DNA from: CAYVTM01 sp964454645
GTDB taxonomy: Bacteria; Bacteroidota; Bacteroidia; Sphingobacteriales; Sphingobacteriaceae
Direction of reading: 5' to 3'
DNA length: 64,000 bases
Assembly (NCBI GenBank): GCA_964454645.1
Contig: CAYVTM010000010.1
Location: forward strand, 6,697-70,696
Position numbers and translations under genes: made by a program. Position 1 is the first letter of the stretch. Each line of letters begins with the position of its first letter. A model generated the notes under the pieces. That model searched no databases. It worked only from the letters and a program-made list of their open reading frames with translations, and had not been told where the DNA came from. Shown here one piece after another: positions 47,149 through 55,703 of this stretch.

Positions 47149-47378
47149 GTGTAAATAAAAGGAGTAATTACTTAAAAACAAATGTATCTGATTTTAGAAA
47201 AAATATTTTGATAAAGTATCTAAAAATGTCAAAATCCTGATCATTAATCGGGGAAAAGATTCGGGAACTGTAGCAGTGTCTTTTTAATAAGCGGGATTTT
47301 CTTTCTGCTCAGAAACCAAGACCATACAGGCATAGTACGAACAGGGAAATGGTTCGTGTATAGATAGCCTATTTTTCC

Positions 47379-47386
47379 TATCTTTG
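47379..47386 (+). promoter_or_regulatory. Candidate -7 box of the ffh promoter
   Basis: TATCTTTG is an exact match to TAnnTTTG, 23 bp upstream of the ffh ATG. A weak TTCG (47353-47356) lies 22 bp upstream, slightly beyond the usual spacing for a -33 box. Confidence 0.5.
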
Positions 47387-47409
47387 CCATCCAAATAAAC
47401 TCCAAATAC

Positions 47410-48744
47410 ATGTTCGATAATTTAAGTGATAAACTGGACAAAGCCTTTAAGGTATTAAAGGGGCAGGGAAAAATTACTGAAATAAACGTTGCCGAAACGG
47501 TCAAAGAAATTCGGAAAGCATTGCTCGATGCCGACGTAAACTATAAGATTGCAAAAGAGTTTACTGACAGAGTGAAGGAAAAAGCGCTCGGTCAGAATGT
47601 ACTTACTTCGGTTTCTCCGGGACAACTCCTTACAAAAATCGTTAACGACGAATTAACGGCTTTAATGGGTGGAGAAAAGACCGATATGAACCTGAAAGGG
47701 AATCCCTCAATTATTTTAATCGCAGGTTTACAGGGTTCCGGAAAAACAACTTTCACGGGAAAACTGGCCAACTATTTAAAATCGAAAGGAAAATCCCCCT
47801 TATTGGTTGCCGCCGATGTGTATCGTCCGGCAGCGATCGATCAGCTGAAAATATTAGCCGAACAGATCGGCGTTTCGGTTTATACCGATTACGAATCGAA
47901 AAATCCGGTAGCCATAGCCGAGTCGGCTGTTTCGCAGGCAAAACGCGATAAAAAAGATGTAGTAATCATTGATACGGCGGGTCGTTTAGCGGTGGATGAA
48001 GAGATGATGGACGAGATTTCGCGTGTAAAACAAGCAACGGATCCGCATGAAATATTGTTTGTTGTGGATGCGATGACCGGTCAGGATGCGGTTAATACGG
48101 CAAAAGCCTTTAACGACCGCCTGGATTTTGACGGGGTGGTATTAACAAAGCTGGATGGCGATACACGGGGTGGTGCGGCTCTTTCCATTAAGTCGGTAGT
48201 AAACAAACCCATTAAGTTTATCGGTACCGGTGAGAAACCGGAGGCAATCGATGTATTTTATCCCGACCGTATGGCCTCCCGTATTTTGGGAATGGGCGAT
48301 GTGGTTTCCCTGGTAGAGCGGGCTCAACAACAGTTCGATGAAGCCGAAGCTGCAAAAATCCAAAAGAAAATACGTAAGAATCAATTCGATTTTAATGATT
48401 TCCTGAATCAGTTGCAGCAGATCAAAAAGATGGGAAACCTGAAAGATCTGATGGGAATGATACCGGGAATGGGTAAAATGATGAAAGATATAGACGTGAG
48501 TGATGATGCTTTTAAAGGCATTGAGGCCATAATTCAGTCGATGACCCAGGCAGAACGGGAAGCTCCGGAAATAATTAACGGAAACCGAAGAAAGCGGATT
48601 GCCAAAGGAAGTGGCACAAGTATTGAAGAGGTAAACAAACTTTTGAAACAGTTTGAAGATATGAAAAAGATGATGAAGATGTTTTCGGGGGGCAATAACC
48701 CCTTAAAAATGATGAAAAATATGCCCCGGATACCCGGAAAATAA
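47410..48744 (+). CDS. ffh: Signal recognition particle protein Ffh
   Basis: Ffh binds 4.5S RNA and signal sequences of nascent membrane proteins and targets them through FtsY. The N domain covers about residues 1-85 (LSDKLDKAFKVLKGQGKITE). The GTPase G domain covers about 90-295, with G1 GLQGSGKTTFTGKLA near residue 105, DVYRPAAIDQL, VIIDTAGRLAVDEEMM and TKLDGDTRGGAALS. The methionine-rich M domain ends the protein (MIPGMGKMMKDIDVSD, KRIAKGSGTSIEEVN for RNA binding, and a terminal MKKMMKMFSGG region). The 444 residues are typical. It is followed by a secreted protein gene that is probably independent. Confidence 0.98.
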   Translation: MFDNLSDKLDKAFKVLKGQGKITEINVAETVKEIRKALLDADVNYKIAKEFTDRVKEKALGQNVLTSVSPGQLLTKIVNDELTALMGGEKTDMNLKGNPSIILIAGLQGSGKTTFTGKLANYLKSKGKSPLLVAADVYRPAAIDQLKILAEQIGVSVYTDYESKNPVAIAESAVSQAKRDKKDVVIIDTAGRLAVDEEMMDEISRVKQATDPHEILFVVDAMTGQDAVNTAKAFNDRLDFDGVVLTKLDGDTRGGAALSIKSVVNKPIKFIGTGEKPEAIDVFYPDRMASRILGMGDVVSLVERAQQQFDEAEAAKIQKKIRKNQFDFNDFLNQLQQIKKMGNLKDLMGMIPGMGKMMKDIDVSDDAFKGIEAIIQSMTQAEREAPEIINGNRRKRIAKGSGTSIEEVNKLLKQFEDMKKMMKMFSGGNNPLKMMKNMPRIPGK

Positions 48745-48837
48745 CAACCGGCTGTACTTTTTTAATGAAAAATACTTGTTACAATCGAAACTGTAGATAA
48801 AAATTGTTAATTTGCATTTTATATAAATAAAAATTTT

Positions 48838-51291
48838 ATGAAGAAAAAACTCTACTTATTGATTGCTGCTTCAGCAATCCTCGGGACTGCACAGGCTCAG
48901 GAGATGCCTGCTGCTAAATACCCGACAAAAGCACAATCTGTTGTTCCAATAATCGGCAGCAACGCAGCTTTAAAACAAGTTGGCGAAAAACATGCGGTGA
49001 AAATGAATCCTGTAAGCCTTTCGGTAAAAGGATCTAAATCTCAAAGTGCTGTTACAACAGATACTTTGGACAGCCACTTTGTTGGTACGCCGACACTTTA
49101 TCTGTCCGATAATAGTGGTTATGTATCAGGTCATAATGGATATGGAGACTTATCTAAATTACAAAAATTTGATGCAGCCTATGGTGTTTCGGCAGCAGGA
49201 AAAATCACAAAAGTTTTGTTTGCTTTCGCTGTAAAAAAAGGAAACCCGGCAAGTACAATTAATGTAAAAATATGGAATGATGTAGCCGGTGCTCCCGGTT
49301 CTGTAATCGGTTCGGTTACGATTCCCTATTCGCAAATCGATTCTTCCGGATTAACCACTGCAGAGTTTTTAACTCCGATTGACATTCCTGCCAATAAAAC
49401 ATTTTATGCGGGTTTTACACTAAGTTATACTCCAAACGATACACTTGGATTAATAACAACCCGTGACGGAGATTTTCCGGATGCTATTACTCATACTTGG
49501 GAAGAATGGGGAGACAATTCGTTTGCTAGCATTGGTGATCCTCTTAACGGATGGGGCCTGGATATAGCATTAGCGGTATTCCCGGTTGTTGAGCTCGAGG
49601 GTACTACCGGAGGTAACTCTGATAATGTATATTATTACGAAAACTTCGATTCCGGAATGCCTTCGGATTATGCGATTATCGATGTTGATGGTAAGACGGT
49701 TAATGTAGCTATTGCAGCATTGTTCCCCAATGCATGGAATATAGGAGTTGCCGACGGCAGCCCAAGTTCTGATTCATCGCTGTTAAGCACTTCTTGGTAC
49801 ACTCCGGCAGGAGCGTCTGATGACTGGTTTATTACAAGTGCAATCATTATTCCGGACACGGCTAATAGTGTTTTCTTATCTTGGGAAGGTGAAGCAATTG
49901 ACCCTGATTACCCGGATGGATACGAAGTATATATCTCTAGCACTACACAGGATGTAGCGGGTTGCATGGCAAACCCTGCAATATTTGCAATCGCTGCTGA
50001 AGTGGATGCACCTACTTTAAGAAAAGTAGATATCTCTTCTTTTATCGGCGATACCATATACATTGGTTTCAGAAATAATTCTACCGACCAGTTTATTTTA
50101 TCAATTGATGAAATTAAGGTATATCAACCATCACCTTATGATATTACTATGAATGCAGCTATCTTAGATTCAGCTGATTTTGTTCAATATACAAGAATCC
50201 CTACTTCACAAACAGGGGGAAGTAAAACGTACCCGGTACGTGTAACACTTGGAAATGAAGGTGCATTAGCTCCCACATCTGTTGATGTTTATGTAGCTAT
50301 TAATGATGGCGCAAACGTTGTTTATGCAGATACTTTAATCTTAACAACAAGTATTCCGGCTGGTGGTGCAATTGCAACATTTACAATGCCTACAAGATTT
50401 GCTTTGCCTGCAGGGGTAGGAACCCATAATTTAACTTTAAATGCTGAAGTAGTTTTAACAGCTGAGAGTGATGGGGATGCATCGAACAACTCGGTTAATC
50501 TTCCGCTAGCTTCGGTAACAATTACAGATACAGTGTATGCCAGAGATAACCATGCAACAGGCAATACCAGTTTATCTATAGGTGGAGGACTTACCGGTTA
50601 CCTGGGTATGGTTTACGATATTCACGAAGCAGATACATTGTCGGCTGTAACAGTAGTATTAAGAAATGCAAATCCAATGTCAAACAGAAAAGTTAGAGTT
50701 GCAATTTTTGAAGCTCCTAATGGAACACCGGATGCATTTGAAATTGCTAATTCTACTACTTATACTTTACCCGATGCAGGTACATATACATTACCGATAA
50801 GTGGTGGTGTTGGATTAGCTCCGGGTAAATATGTGGTTGCTGTTAATGAAGTGGATAGTTCGGTTACAGTAGGTACAACAACAGCGGTATTTACTCCGGG
50901 TACGGTTTGGGTAAAATCTCCGGGTATCGCGGGTGGTACATGGAATCTTGCAGAATCTTTCGGTGCCAGCTTTGCACGTACATTCTATATCAGACCCATT
51001 TTCGGAAATACGGTAATTGTAGGTGTTAAAAATGATAAAGTATTGAACGCAGACGTTAATCTTTATCCGAATCCTTCAACAGGAAGCATGACTCTTACTA
51101 TCCAAAACCCTGATGCCAATGCTTCATTCCAGTTAACAATTACCGATATGTTAGGTAAAGTTGTTAAAACAATGACTGCTACTGAAGGCGCTAACTTTAT
51201 TGACCTTACAAATGAGGTTAATGGAATGTATTTAATTAAAGTACAATCTGGCGACCGTATGGTTACTAAGAAAGTCATTATCAATAAATAA
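48838..51291 (+). CDS. T9SS-secreted protein with choice-of-anchor J (cleaved adhesin-like) domain
   Basis: An 817-residue exported protein. The signal peptide is MKKKLYLLIAASAILGTAQAQ. Residues about 70-240 form a first beta-rich unit (TLYLSDNSGYVSGHNGYGD, ITKVLFAFAV). Residues about 262-430 match the choice-of-anchor J/cleaved-adhesin jellyroll (YYENFDSGMPSDYAIIDVDG, DDWFITSAIIIP, SVFLSWEGEAIDPDYPDGYEVYIS, DTIYIGFRNNS, LSIDEIKVYQ). A CARDB-like segment and another beta-unit follow. The last about 75 residues are a type A T9SS sorting domain (LYPNPSTGSMTLTI to GMYLIKVQSGDRMVTKKVII). Carbohydrate or surface binding is inference from the fold. It ends at a strong terminator. Confidence 0.9.
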   Translation: MKKKLYLLIAASAILGTAQAQEMPAAKYPTKAQSVVPIIGSNAALKQVGEKHAVKMNPVSLSVKGSKSQSAVTTDTLDSHFVGTPTLYLSDNSGYVSGHNGYGDLSKLQKFDAAYGVSAAGKITKVLFAFAVKKGNPASTINVKIWNDVAGAPGSVIGSVTIPYSQIDSSGLTTAEFLTPIDIPANKTFYAGFTLSYTPNDTLGLITTRDGDFPDAITHTWEEWGDNSFASIGDPLNGWGLDIALAVFPVVELEGTTGGNSDNVYYYENFDSGMPSDYAIIDVDGKTVNVAIAALFPNAWNIGVADGSPSSDSSLLSTSWYTPAGASDDWFITSAIIIPDTANSVFLSWEGEAIDPDYPDGYEVYISSTTQDVAGCMANPAIFAIAAEVDAPTLRKVDISSFIGDTIYIGFRNNSTDQFILSIDEIKVYQPSPYDITMNAAILDSADFVQYTRIPTSQTGGSKTYPVRVTLGNEGALAPTSVDVYVAINDGANVVYADTLILTTSIPAGGAIATFTMPTRFALPAGVGTHNLTLNAEVVLTAESDGDASNNSVNLPLASVTITDTVYARDNHATGNTSLSIGGGLTGYLGMVYDIHEADTLSAVTVVLRNANPMSNRKVRVAIFEAPNGTPDAFEIANSTTYTLPDAGTYTLPISGGVGLAPGKYVVAVNEVDSSVTVGTTTAVFTPGTVWVKSPGIAGGTWNLAESFGASFARTFYIRPIFGNTVIVGVKNDKVLNADVNLYPNPSTGSMTLTIQNPDANASFQLTITDMLGKVVKTMTATEGANFIDLTNEVNGMYLIKVQSGDRMVTKKVIINK

Positions 51292-51317
51292 TAGTATTGA
51301 TTTTGATTAAAAATACT

Positions 51318-51344
51318 AAAAAGGGGCTTTAAAGCCCCTTTTTT
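51318..51344 (+). terminator. Hairpin terminator after the choice-of-anchor J gene
   Basis: AAAAAGGGGCTT pairs with AAGCCCCTTTTT around a three- to four-base loop and continues into a T-run, 27 bp beyond the stop codon. It separates the secreted protein from the rpsP operon. Confidence 0.9.
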
Positions 51345-51383
51345 ATTTATTACCCCTCCTCGGTAAGCAATGTAAATCAGTTG

Positions 51384-51414
51384 TTTGAAAATAAAAATAA
51401 TTGTTGCATCTTTG
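51384..51414 (+). promoter_or_regulatory. Promoter of the rpsP-rimM cluster
   Basis: A -33 TTTG (51384-51387) and a -7 element CATCTTTG (51407-51414) are separated by 19 bp. This is the Bacteroidota sigma-ABfr pattern, with a single mismatch in the first base of TAnnTTTG. It lies 56 bp upstream of the rpsP ATG and just after the preceding terminator. Confidence 0.65.
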
Positions 51415-51470
51415 CCCTCCCGCAGTTGGATACTACCGGGAATTATTATTTATTAATAAAAAAAACAAAC

Positions 51471-52058
51471 ATGCCAGCAAAAATCAGATTACAAAGACAG
51501 GGTAAAAAAGGAAAACCTTATTACCAAATTATCGTGGCGGATTCACGTGCTCCAAGAGATGGTAAATTTATTGAAAGACTGGGTTCTTATAATCCAAACA
51601 CCAATCCAGCTACTATCGAGTTGAACACAGAGAAAGCCGTTGATTGGTTAAACAAAGGTGCTCAACCTACCGATACAGCAAGAGCAATCCTTTCTTACAA
51701 AGGTGTTCTTTACAAAAAACACTTAGATGTAGGAGTTAAAAAAGGCGCTTTAACGCAAGAACAAGCAGATGCTAAATTTGCAGCCTGGTTAAGCGAGAAA
51801 GAAGAAAAGATCAACGCTAAAAAATCGGGACTAACTTTATCAAAAGAAGAGAAAACAAAAGCTCGTTTTGCTGCGGAAGCAAAACTGAAAGAGGAAAAAG
51901 CAAAAGCTGTCGCTGCTAAAAATACTCCGGTAGCGGAAGAAACTTCTGCCGAAGAAGTAGTAGCAACAGAGGAAACTCCTGTAGTTGAGGAAACACCTGC
52001 TGCTGCTGAAGAAACTCCTGCAAATGATGCTCCCGAGGAAACACCTGCTGCTGAATAA
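51471..52058 (+). CDS. rpsP: 30S ribosomal protein S16 with acidic C-terminal extension
   Basis: The start is the ATG at 51471 (MPAKIRLQRQGKKGKPYYQI); an upstream in-frame extension to 51381 lies over the promoter and is rejected. The first about 80 residues are the S16 core (ADSRAPRDGKFIERLGSYNPN, LSYKGVLYKKH). A tail of over 100 residues follows: first lysine- and glutamate-rich (LTLSKEEKTKARFAAEAKLKEE), then low-complexity with repeated EETP/EETS words. S16 is essential for 30S assembly. Long charged tails on S16 are frequent in Bacteroidota, but their role is not established. The gene heads the cluster with rimM, trmD and rplS. Confidence 0.96.
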   Translation: MPAKIRLQRQGKKGKPYYQIIVADSRAPRDGKFIERLGSYNPNTNPATIELNTEKAVDWLNKGAQPTDTARAILSYKGVLYKKHLDVGVKKGALTQEQADAKFAAWLSEKEEKINAKKSGLTLSKEEKTKARFAAEAKLKEEKAKAVAAKNTPVAEETSAEEVVATEETPVVEETPAAAEETPANDAPEETPAAE

Positions 52059-52091
52059 GTAGAATTCTTAACCCAATTATAAGGGAACAGA

Positions 52092-52613
52092 ATGAAACAA
52101 CAGGAGCTCATAACGATTGGTTATCTTACGAAAACAAAAGGATTAAAAGGAGAATTACAACTCTTCTTTCAAATAGATAATCCTGAAGCATATTCAAAAT
52201 TGGAATCGGTCTTTATTGATATCAATAATAAACCGGTTCCTTTTTTTATTGAGAAAATTTCGATTCGAAAAAATGTTGCCTATATTTATTTTGAGGGCAT
52301 CGACCACATAGACAAAGCACAAACGCTCCTGAAAAAACCGGTAAGTGTAAGCATATCCCAGGCTCCCAAAGTATCTAAAGAATTTAAACCCTCCGATTTA
52401 AAAGGCTTTCTGGTGATTGATGAGAACATAGGCGAATTAGGCCCGGTTAAAGAGGTGTTGAGTATGCCTCAGCAAACGCTTATCTCTTTAGATTATCAGG
52501 ATAAGGAAATACTCTTCCCTTATAACGAACACTTCACACGTAAGCTCGATAAAAAAAACCGCAAACTTTTAGTAGCTCTGCCCGATGGTTTGATAGATCT
52601 ATACCTGGAATAA
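52092..52613 (+). CDS. rimM: Ribosome maturation factor RimM
   Basis: RimM binds S19 and helps mature the 3' domain (head) of the 30S subunit. The 173 residues fit the family. The N-terminal barrel has ITIGYLTKTKGLKGELQL and the family's I(S)IRKNVAYIYFEGIDHIDKAQTLLKKPV. The C-terminal PRC-type barrel has LKGFLVID, GPVKEVLSMPQQTLISL and the ending LPDGLIDLYLE. It lies 33 bp after rpsP, the usual rpsP-rimM-trmD-rplS order. Confidence 0.96.
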   Translation: MKQQELITIGYLTKTKGLKGELQLFFQIDNPEAYSKLESVFIDINNKPVPFFIEKISIRKNVAYIYFEGIDHIDKAQTLLKKPVSVSISQAPKVSKEFKPSDLKGFLVIDENIGELGPVKEVLSMPQQTLISLDYQDKEILFPYNEHFTRKLDKKNRKLLVALPDGLIDLYLE

Positions 52614-52658
52614 TTGCAGAGCAATGCAACAGCTTTCTTTTTTTATCGTCTTCAGAAT

Positions 52659-53210
52659 ATGAGATATCTTATTCTGTTCTTTACGATCTTCTTTATATTT
52701 TTTTCGCCGGATAGCATTGCCCAAACATATACCGTTAAAGGAGCTGTTTTTTCTAAAGCAGATAACACCTCTATTCCTTATGCAACAATTGCACATAAAT
52801 CTACGGGTATCGGGATTCTCGCAAATGAGAACGGAACATTCAGAATCAATAATGTGCATATTCCGGGTGATACACTGCTCATTTCCGCTATCGGTTACCG
52901 AAATATAGAATGGGTAGCTAATTTGAGCGATACTAATCTTATGCAGTACATTTATCTGCAAGCCCTGATATATCATTTACAAACAGCAGAAATAAAGGGA
53001 ATCAGATCGCCGGAACAATTACGTCAAGCGATACTGAATATGAAATTAGCCAAAGAACCACCTAAATTACAGGGTGTAAAGCAATACAAAGGATCTTTGC
53101 ACCCGCAGGCACCAACAGTAATGAGCCCCATCTCCCTTATTTATAATTCGAAGATGGCACGCAAACACCGGGCTAAGAAATGGAGTACACAGATTACTAT
53201 GCCGGAATAA
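52659..53210 (+). CDS. Exported protein with carboxypeptidase-regulatory-like domain
   Basis: I start the gene at the ATG at 52659 (MRYLILFFTIFFIFFSPDSIAQ), because this places a clear signal peptide at the N-terminus. The longer frame would begin with a TTG just after rimM. Residues about 23-105 form a CarboxypepD_reg-like beta-sandwich (YTVKGAVFSKADNTSIPYATI, GILANENGTFRI, GDTLLISAIGYR). The rest is basic, with a short helix region (SPEQLRQAILNMKLAKEP) and no recognised domain. The mature protein is about 160 residues and probably periplasmic or outer-membrane attached. It is inserted between rimM and trmD, where most genomes have nothing. Confidence 0.8.
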   Translation: MRYLILFFTIFFIFFSPDSIAQTYTVKGAVFSKADNTSIPYATIAHKSTGIGILANENGTFRINNVHIPGDTLLISAIGYRNIEWVANLSDTNLMQYIYLQALIYHLQTAEIKGIRSPEQLRQAILNMKLAKEPPKLQGVKQYKGSLHPQAPTVMSPISLIYNSKMARKHRAKKWSTQITMPE

Positions 53211-53232
53211 TTGATTTTTATAGCTTTGCAAT

Positions 53233-53913
53233 ATGCATATCGATATCGTAACCGTTTTACCCCAATTACTCGAAAGCCCGTTAGGGCACTCTATTGTACA
53301 ACGTGCAAAAAATAAAGCATTGGTTGAAATAGAAGTTCATAATCTTCGGGATTATAGTACGAATAAGCACAAGGCTGTCGATGATTATCAGTACGGAGGC
53401 GGCTCGGGAATGGTAATGATGATCGAGCCCTTTGTCAATTGTCTGGAAGTCCTGAAAGCAGAACGAAGCTATGATGAGATCATTTTTATGAGTCCGGATG
53501 GAGAGACCCTGAATCAAAAGACCGCCAACGAATTATCCTTAAAAAATAACCTGTTAATTTTATGCGGGCATTATAAAGGTATTGACCAGCGTATCCGCGA
53601 TCATTTTGTAACTCGTGAAATATCTATTGGTGATTATGTATTGAGTGGAGGTGAGTTGGCGGCAGCGGTTCTGACAGATGCTGTGGTGCGTTTAATTCCC
53701 GGAGTATTGTCTGATGAGACCTCGGCATTAAGTGATTCTTTCCAGGATGGATTATTAAGTGCTCCTGTTTATACCCGGCCGGCAGAGTTCAGAGGGATGA
53801 AAGTGCCCGATATTTTATTGAGCGGAAACACCCCCGAAATCGACAAATGGCGTTTTGACCGGGCGATGGAGCATACGAAACAACGACGCCCCGACCTGCT
53901 GGATGAAGATTAG
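53233..53913 (+). CDS. trmD: tRNA (guanine-N1)-methyltransferase TrmD
   Basis: TrmD methylates G37 at N1 in tRNAs with a G at position 36, preventing +1 frameshifting, using S-adenosylmethionine and a trefoil-knot fold. The 226 residues include YGGGSGMVMMIEP near 55-67, FMSPDGETLNQ, the knot region LLILCGHYKGIDQRI near 110-124, and ISIGDYVLSGGELAAAVLTDAVVRLIPGV, with the DYVLSGGE hallmark. The C-terminal helical domain ends RPDLLDED. It belongs to the rpsP-rimM-trmD-rplS cluster. Confidence 0.98.
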   Translation: MHIDIVTVLPQLLESPLGHSIVQRAKNKALVEIEVHNLRDYSTNKHKAVDDYQYGGGSGMVMMIEPFVNCLEVLKAERSYDEIIFMSPDGETLNQKTANELSLKNNLLILCGHYKGIDQRIRDHFVTREISIGDYVLSGGELAAAVLTDAVVRLIPGVLSDETSALSDSFQDGLLSAPVYTRPAEFRGMKVPDILLSGNTPEIDKWRFDRAMEHTKQRRPDLLDED

Positions 53914-53983
53914 AAGCCCTTATTTGACATCGATTTTTCAATATTTATTTTTTTGTTGAAAAAAAATCCCTATACTTGCAGTC

Positions 53984-54006
53984 CGATTTTTACGGGCTAA
54001 AAATCG
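53984..54006 (+). other. Hairpin in the rplS leader
   Basis: CGATTTTTA pairs perfectly with TAAAAATCG around a five-base loop (CGGGC). It lies in the 111-bp spacer between trmD and rplS, ending 18 bp before the rplS ATG. There is no T-run after it, so it is not an intrinsic terminator. Its position suggests a leader RNA structure that could influence rplS translation; this is inference. Confidence 0.5.
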
Positions 54007-54024
54007 TCTAAAAGGCTTAATACA

Positions 54025-54369
54025 ATGGACTTAGTAAAATTTGTAAACGAACAAAATCCAAAAAATGAACTTCCTGATTTTAAATCGGGTGATACGATTA
54101 CCGTACACTATAAAATCAGAGAGGGAAATAAAGAAAGGATTCAGCAGTATCAGGGAGTAGTGATTCAAAGAGCCGGATCCGGTTCGAATCAAACATTTAC
54201 TGTAAGAAAAGTATCTAACAGTATCGGTGTTGAGCGTATCTTTCCTGTAAACTCTCCAAATATCGAGAAGGTTGAAGTGAACACACGCGGTGTGGTAAGA
54301 AGAGCTAAATTATTTTATTTACGCGGACTTACCGGTAAAAAAGCGAGAATCAAAGAAAAAAGATTCTAG
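54025..54369 (+). CDS. rplS: 50S ribosomal protein L19
   Basis: L19 lies at the interface between the 30S and 50S subunits. The 114 residues include FKSGDTITVHYKIREGNKERIQQYQGVVIQR, VRKVSNSIGVERIFPVNSPNIEKVEV and AKLFYLRGLTGKKARI, all signatures of the family. The gene follows trmD after a 111-bp spacer with a leader hairpin and ends in a terminator. Confidence 0.98.
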   Translation: MDLVKFVNEQNPKNELPDFKSGDTITVHYKIREGNKERIQQYQGVVIQRAGSGSNQTFTVRKVSNSIGVERIFPVNSPNIEKVEVNTRGVVRRAKLFYLRGLTGKKARIKEKRF

Positions 54370-54399
54370 TACTTATTTCTGTAAAAGATAAAGATATTG

Positions 54400-54426
54400 A
54401 ACCCCGATCGACGATTGGGGTTTTTT
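54400..54426 (+). terminator. Terminator after rplS
   Basis: AACCCC with the following GATC pairs with GATTGGGGTT (one G:T pair) and continues into a T-run, 30 bp after the rplS stop codon. Confidence 0.85.
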
Positions 54427-54476
54427 ATTTTAAAAAAATTATCAACTTTGGAACACAACAATTTGATTAAAAGTAC

Positions 54477-55703
54477 ATGAAAGAATTACTGAAAAAATAC
54501 GAAGAGAAAAGACCCGAAATTGTTTTTGAATGGAAGGATGCAGAAACAGAAGCAGAAGGTTGGGTAGTGATTAATTCCTTAAGAGGAGGAGCCGCCGGAG
54601 GCGGAACACGCATGCGCAAGGGGCTGGATAAACGTGAAGTAGAATCCCTGGCAAAAACAATGGAAGTTAAGTTTACCGTTTCGGGCCCTGTAATAGGAGG
54701 CGCTAAATCCGGTATAAACTTCGATCCGGCAGATCCGCGTAAAAGAGGTGTTTTGGAACGTTGGTTTAAAGCAGTCATTCCTTTGCTAAAAAATTATTAC
54801 GGAACGGGTGGTGACCTGAATGTGGATGAAGTACACGAAGTGATTCCGGCTACTGAAGCTTGTGGATTATGGCATCCTCAGGAAGGAGTTATCAATGGCC
54901 ATTTCAAAGCACATGAAAACGAGAAGATTCAACAAATCGGCCAACTGCGATATGGTGTGTCGAAAGTCCTGGAAGATGAAAGATACTCCCCTTCCATCGA
55001 TCGGAAATACTTAGTTGCCGATATGATTACGGGATACGGTGTTTCCGAATCTCTTCGACATTATTACGATATATATGGGGGATCCCTTGTAGGGAAGCGT
55101 GCCATTGTTCAGGGCTGGGGGAATGTTGGAGCTGCAGCTGCTTTTTATCTGGCTCAAGCCGGAGCAAAAATAGTAGGAATTATCGACCGCGATGGCGGAC
55201 TTATTAATAATAATGGTTATAGTTTTGAAGAAATCAGAACTTTGTTCCTTGCCCGTGAAAAAAATACTTTAGTATCGAAAGATTTAATTCCTTCGGAAGA
55301 ATTGAACAAGAAAATATGGAATATTCCCGCAGAAATTTTTGTTCCTGCAGCAGCATCCCGTCTGTTGAAAAAAGAGCAGGTAGAAAAAATGATTGCTTCG
55401 GGTTTAGAGGTGATTGCTTGCGGCGCTAATGTACCCTTTGCCGATCCGGAAATCTTCTTTGGTCCGACCGGAGAATTTGCCGATCAATCCATAAGTGTAA
55501 TTCCCGACTTCATTGCGAACTGTGGTATGGCTCGTGTGTTCGCCTATCTGATGCAAAAAGGAGTTTTGATGAGTGATGAAGCAATCTTTTCAGATGCTTC
55601 TCATACCATAAAAATTGCGTTAGTGAAATCGCATGCTAAAAACAGCTCTAAAAAACATATTGCAAGAACCTCGTTCGAAATAGCACTTAATCAATTGGTA
55701 TGA
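54477..55703 (+). CDS. Glu/Leu/Phe/Val dehydrogenase family enzyme
   Basis: An amino-acid dehydrogenase of 408 residues. The dimerisation/substrate domain has GGAAGGGTRM near 37-46 and GGAKSGINFDP near 74-84, with K77 at the catalytic lysine position. The Rossmann domain has IVQGWGNVGAAAAFYLAQAGAKIVG, and later VIACGANVPFADPEI and VIPDFIANCGMARVF. The family oxidatively deaminates branched-chain, aromatic or acidic amino acids with NAD(P). Sequence alone does not show which. It is clearly divergent from the 424-residue paralogue at 58823-60097. Its stop overlaps the start of the MscS gene (ATGA). Confidence 0.9.
   Translation: MKELLKKYEEKRPEIVFEWKDAETEAEGWVVINSLRGGAAGGGTRMRKGLDKREVESLAKTMEVKFTVSGPVIGGAKSGINFDPADPRKRGVLERWFKAVIPLLKNYYGTGGDLNVDEVHEVIPATEACGLWHPQEGVINGHFKAHENEKIQQIGQLRYGVSKVLEDERYSPSIDRKYLVADMITGYGVSESLRHYYDIYGGSLVGKRAIVQGWGNVGAAAAFYLAQAGAKIVGIIDRDGGLINNNGYSFEEIRTLFLAREKNTLVSKDLIPSEELNKKIWNIPAEIFVPAAASRLLKKEQVEKMIASGLEVIACGANVPFADPEIFFGPTGEFADQSISVIPDFIANCGMARVFAYLMQKGVLMSDEAIFSDASHTIKIALVKSHAKNSSKKHIARTSFEIALNQLV

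Noticed and set aside
51381..51470. In-frame N-terminal extension of rpsP
   Set aside because: It overlaps the -33/-7 promoter elements and S16 begins at MPAKIRL in other bacteria.
51710..52111. Minus-strand serine/alanine-rich frame opposite rpsP
   Set aside because: It is the antisense reading of the low-complexity S16 tail.
53221..53228. TAGCTTTG as a trmD promoter -7 box
   Set aside because: It ends four bases before the trmD ATG, so transcription would start within the first codons; trmD is more likely read from upstream.
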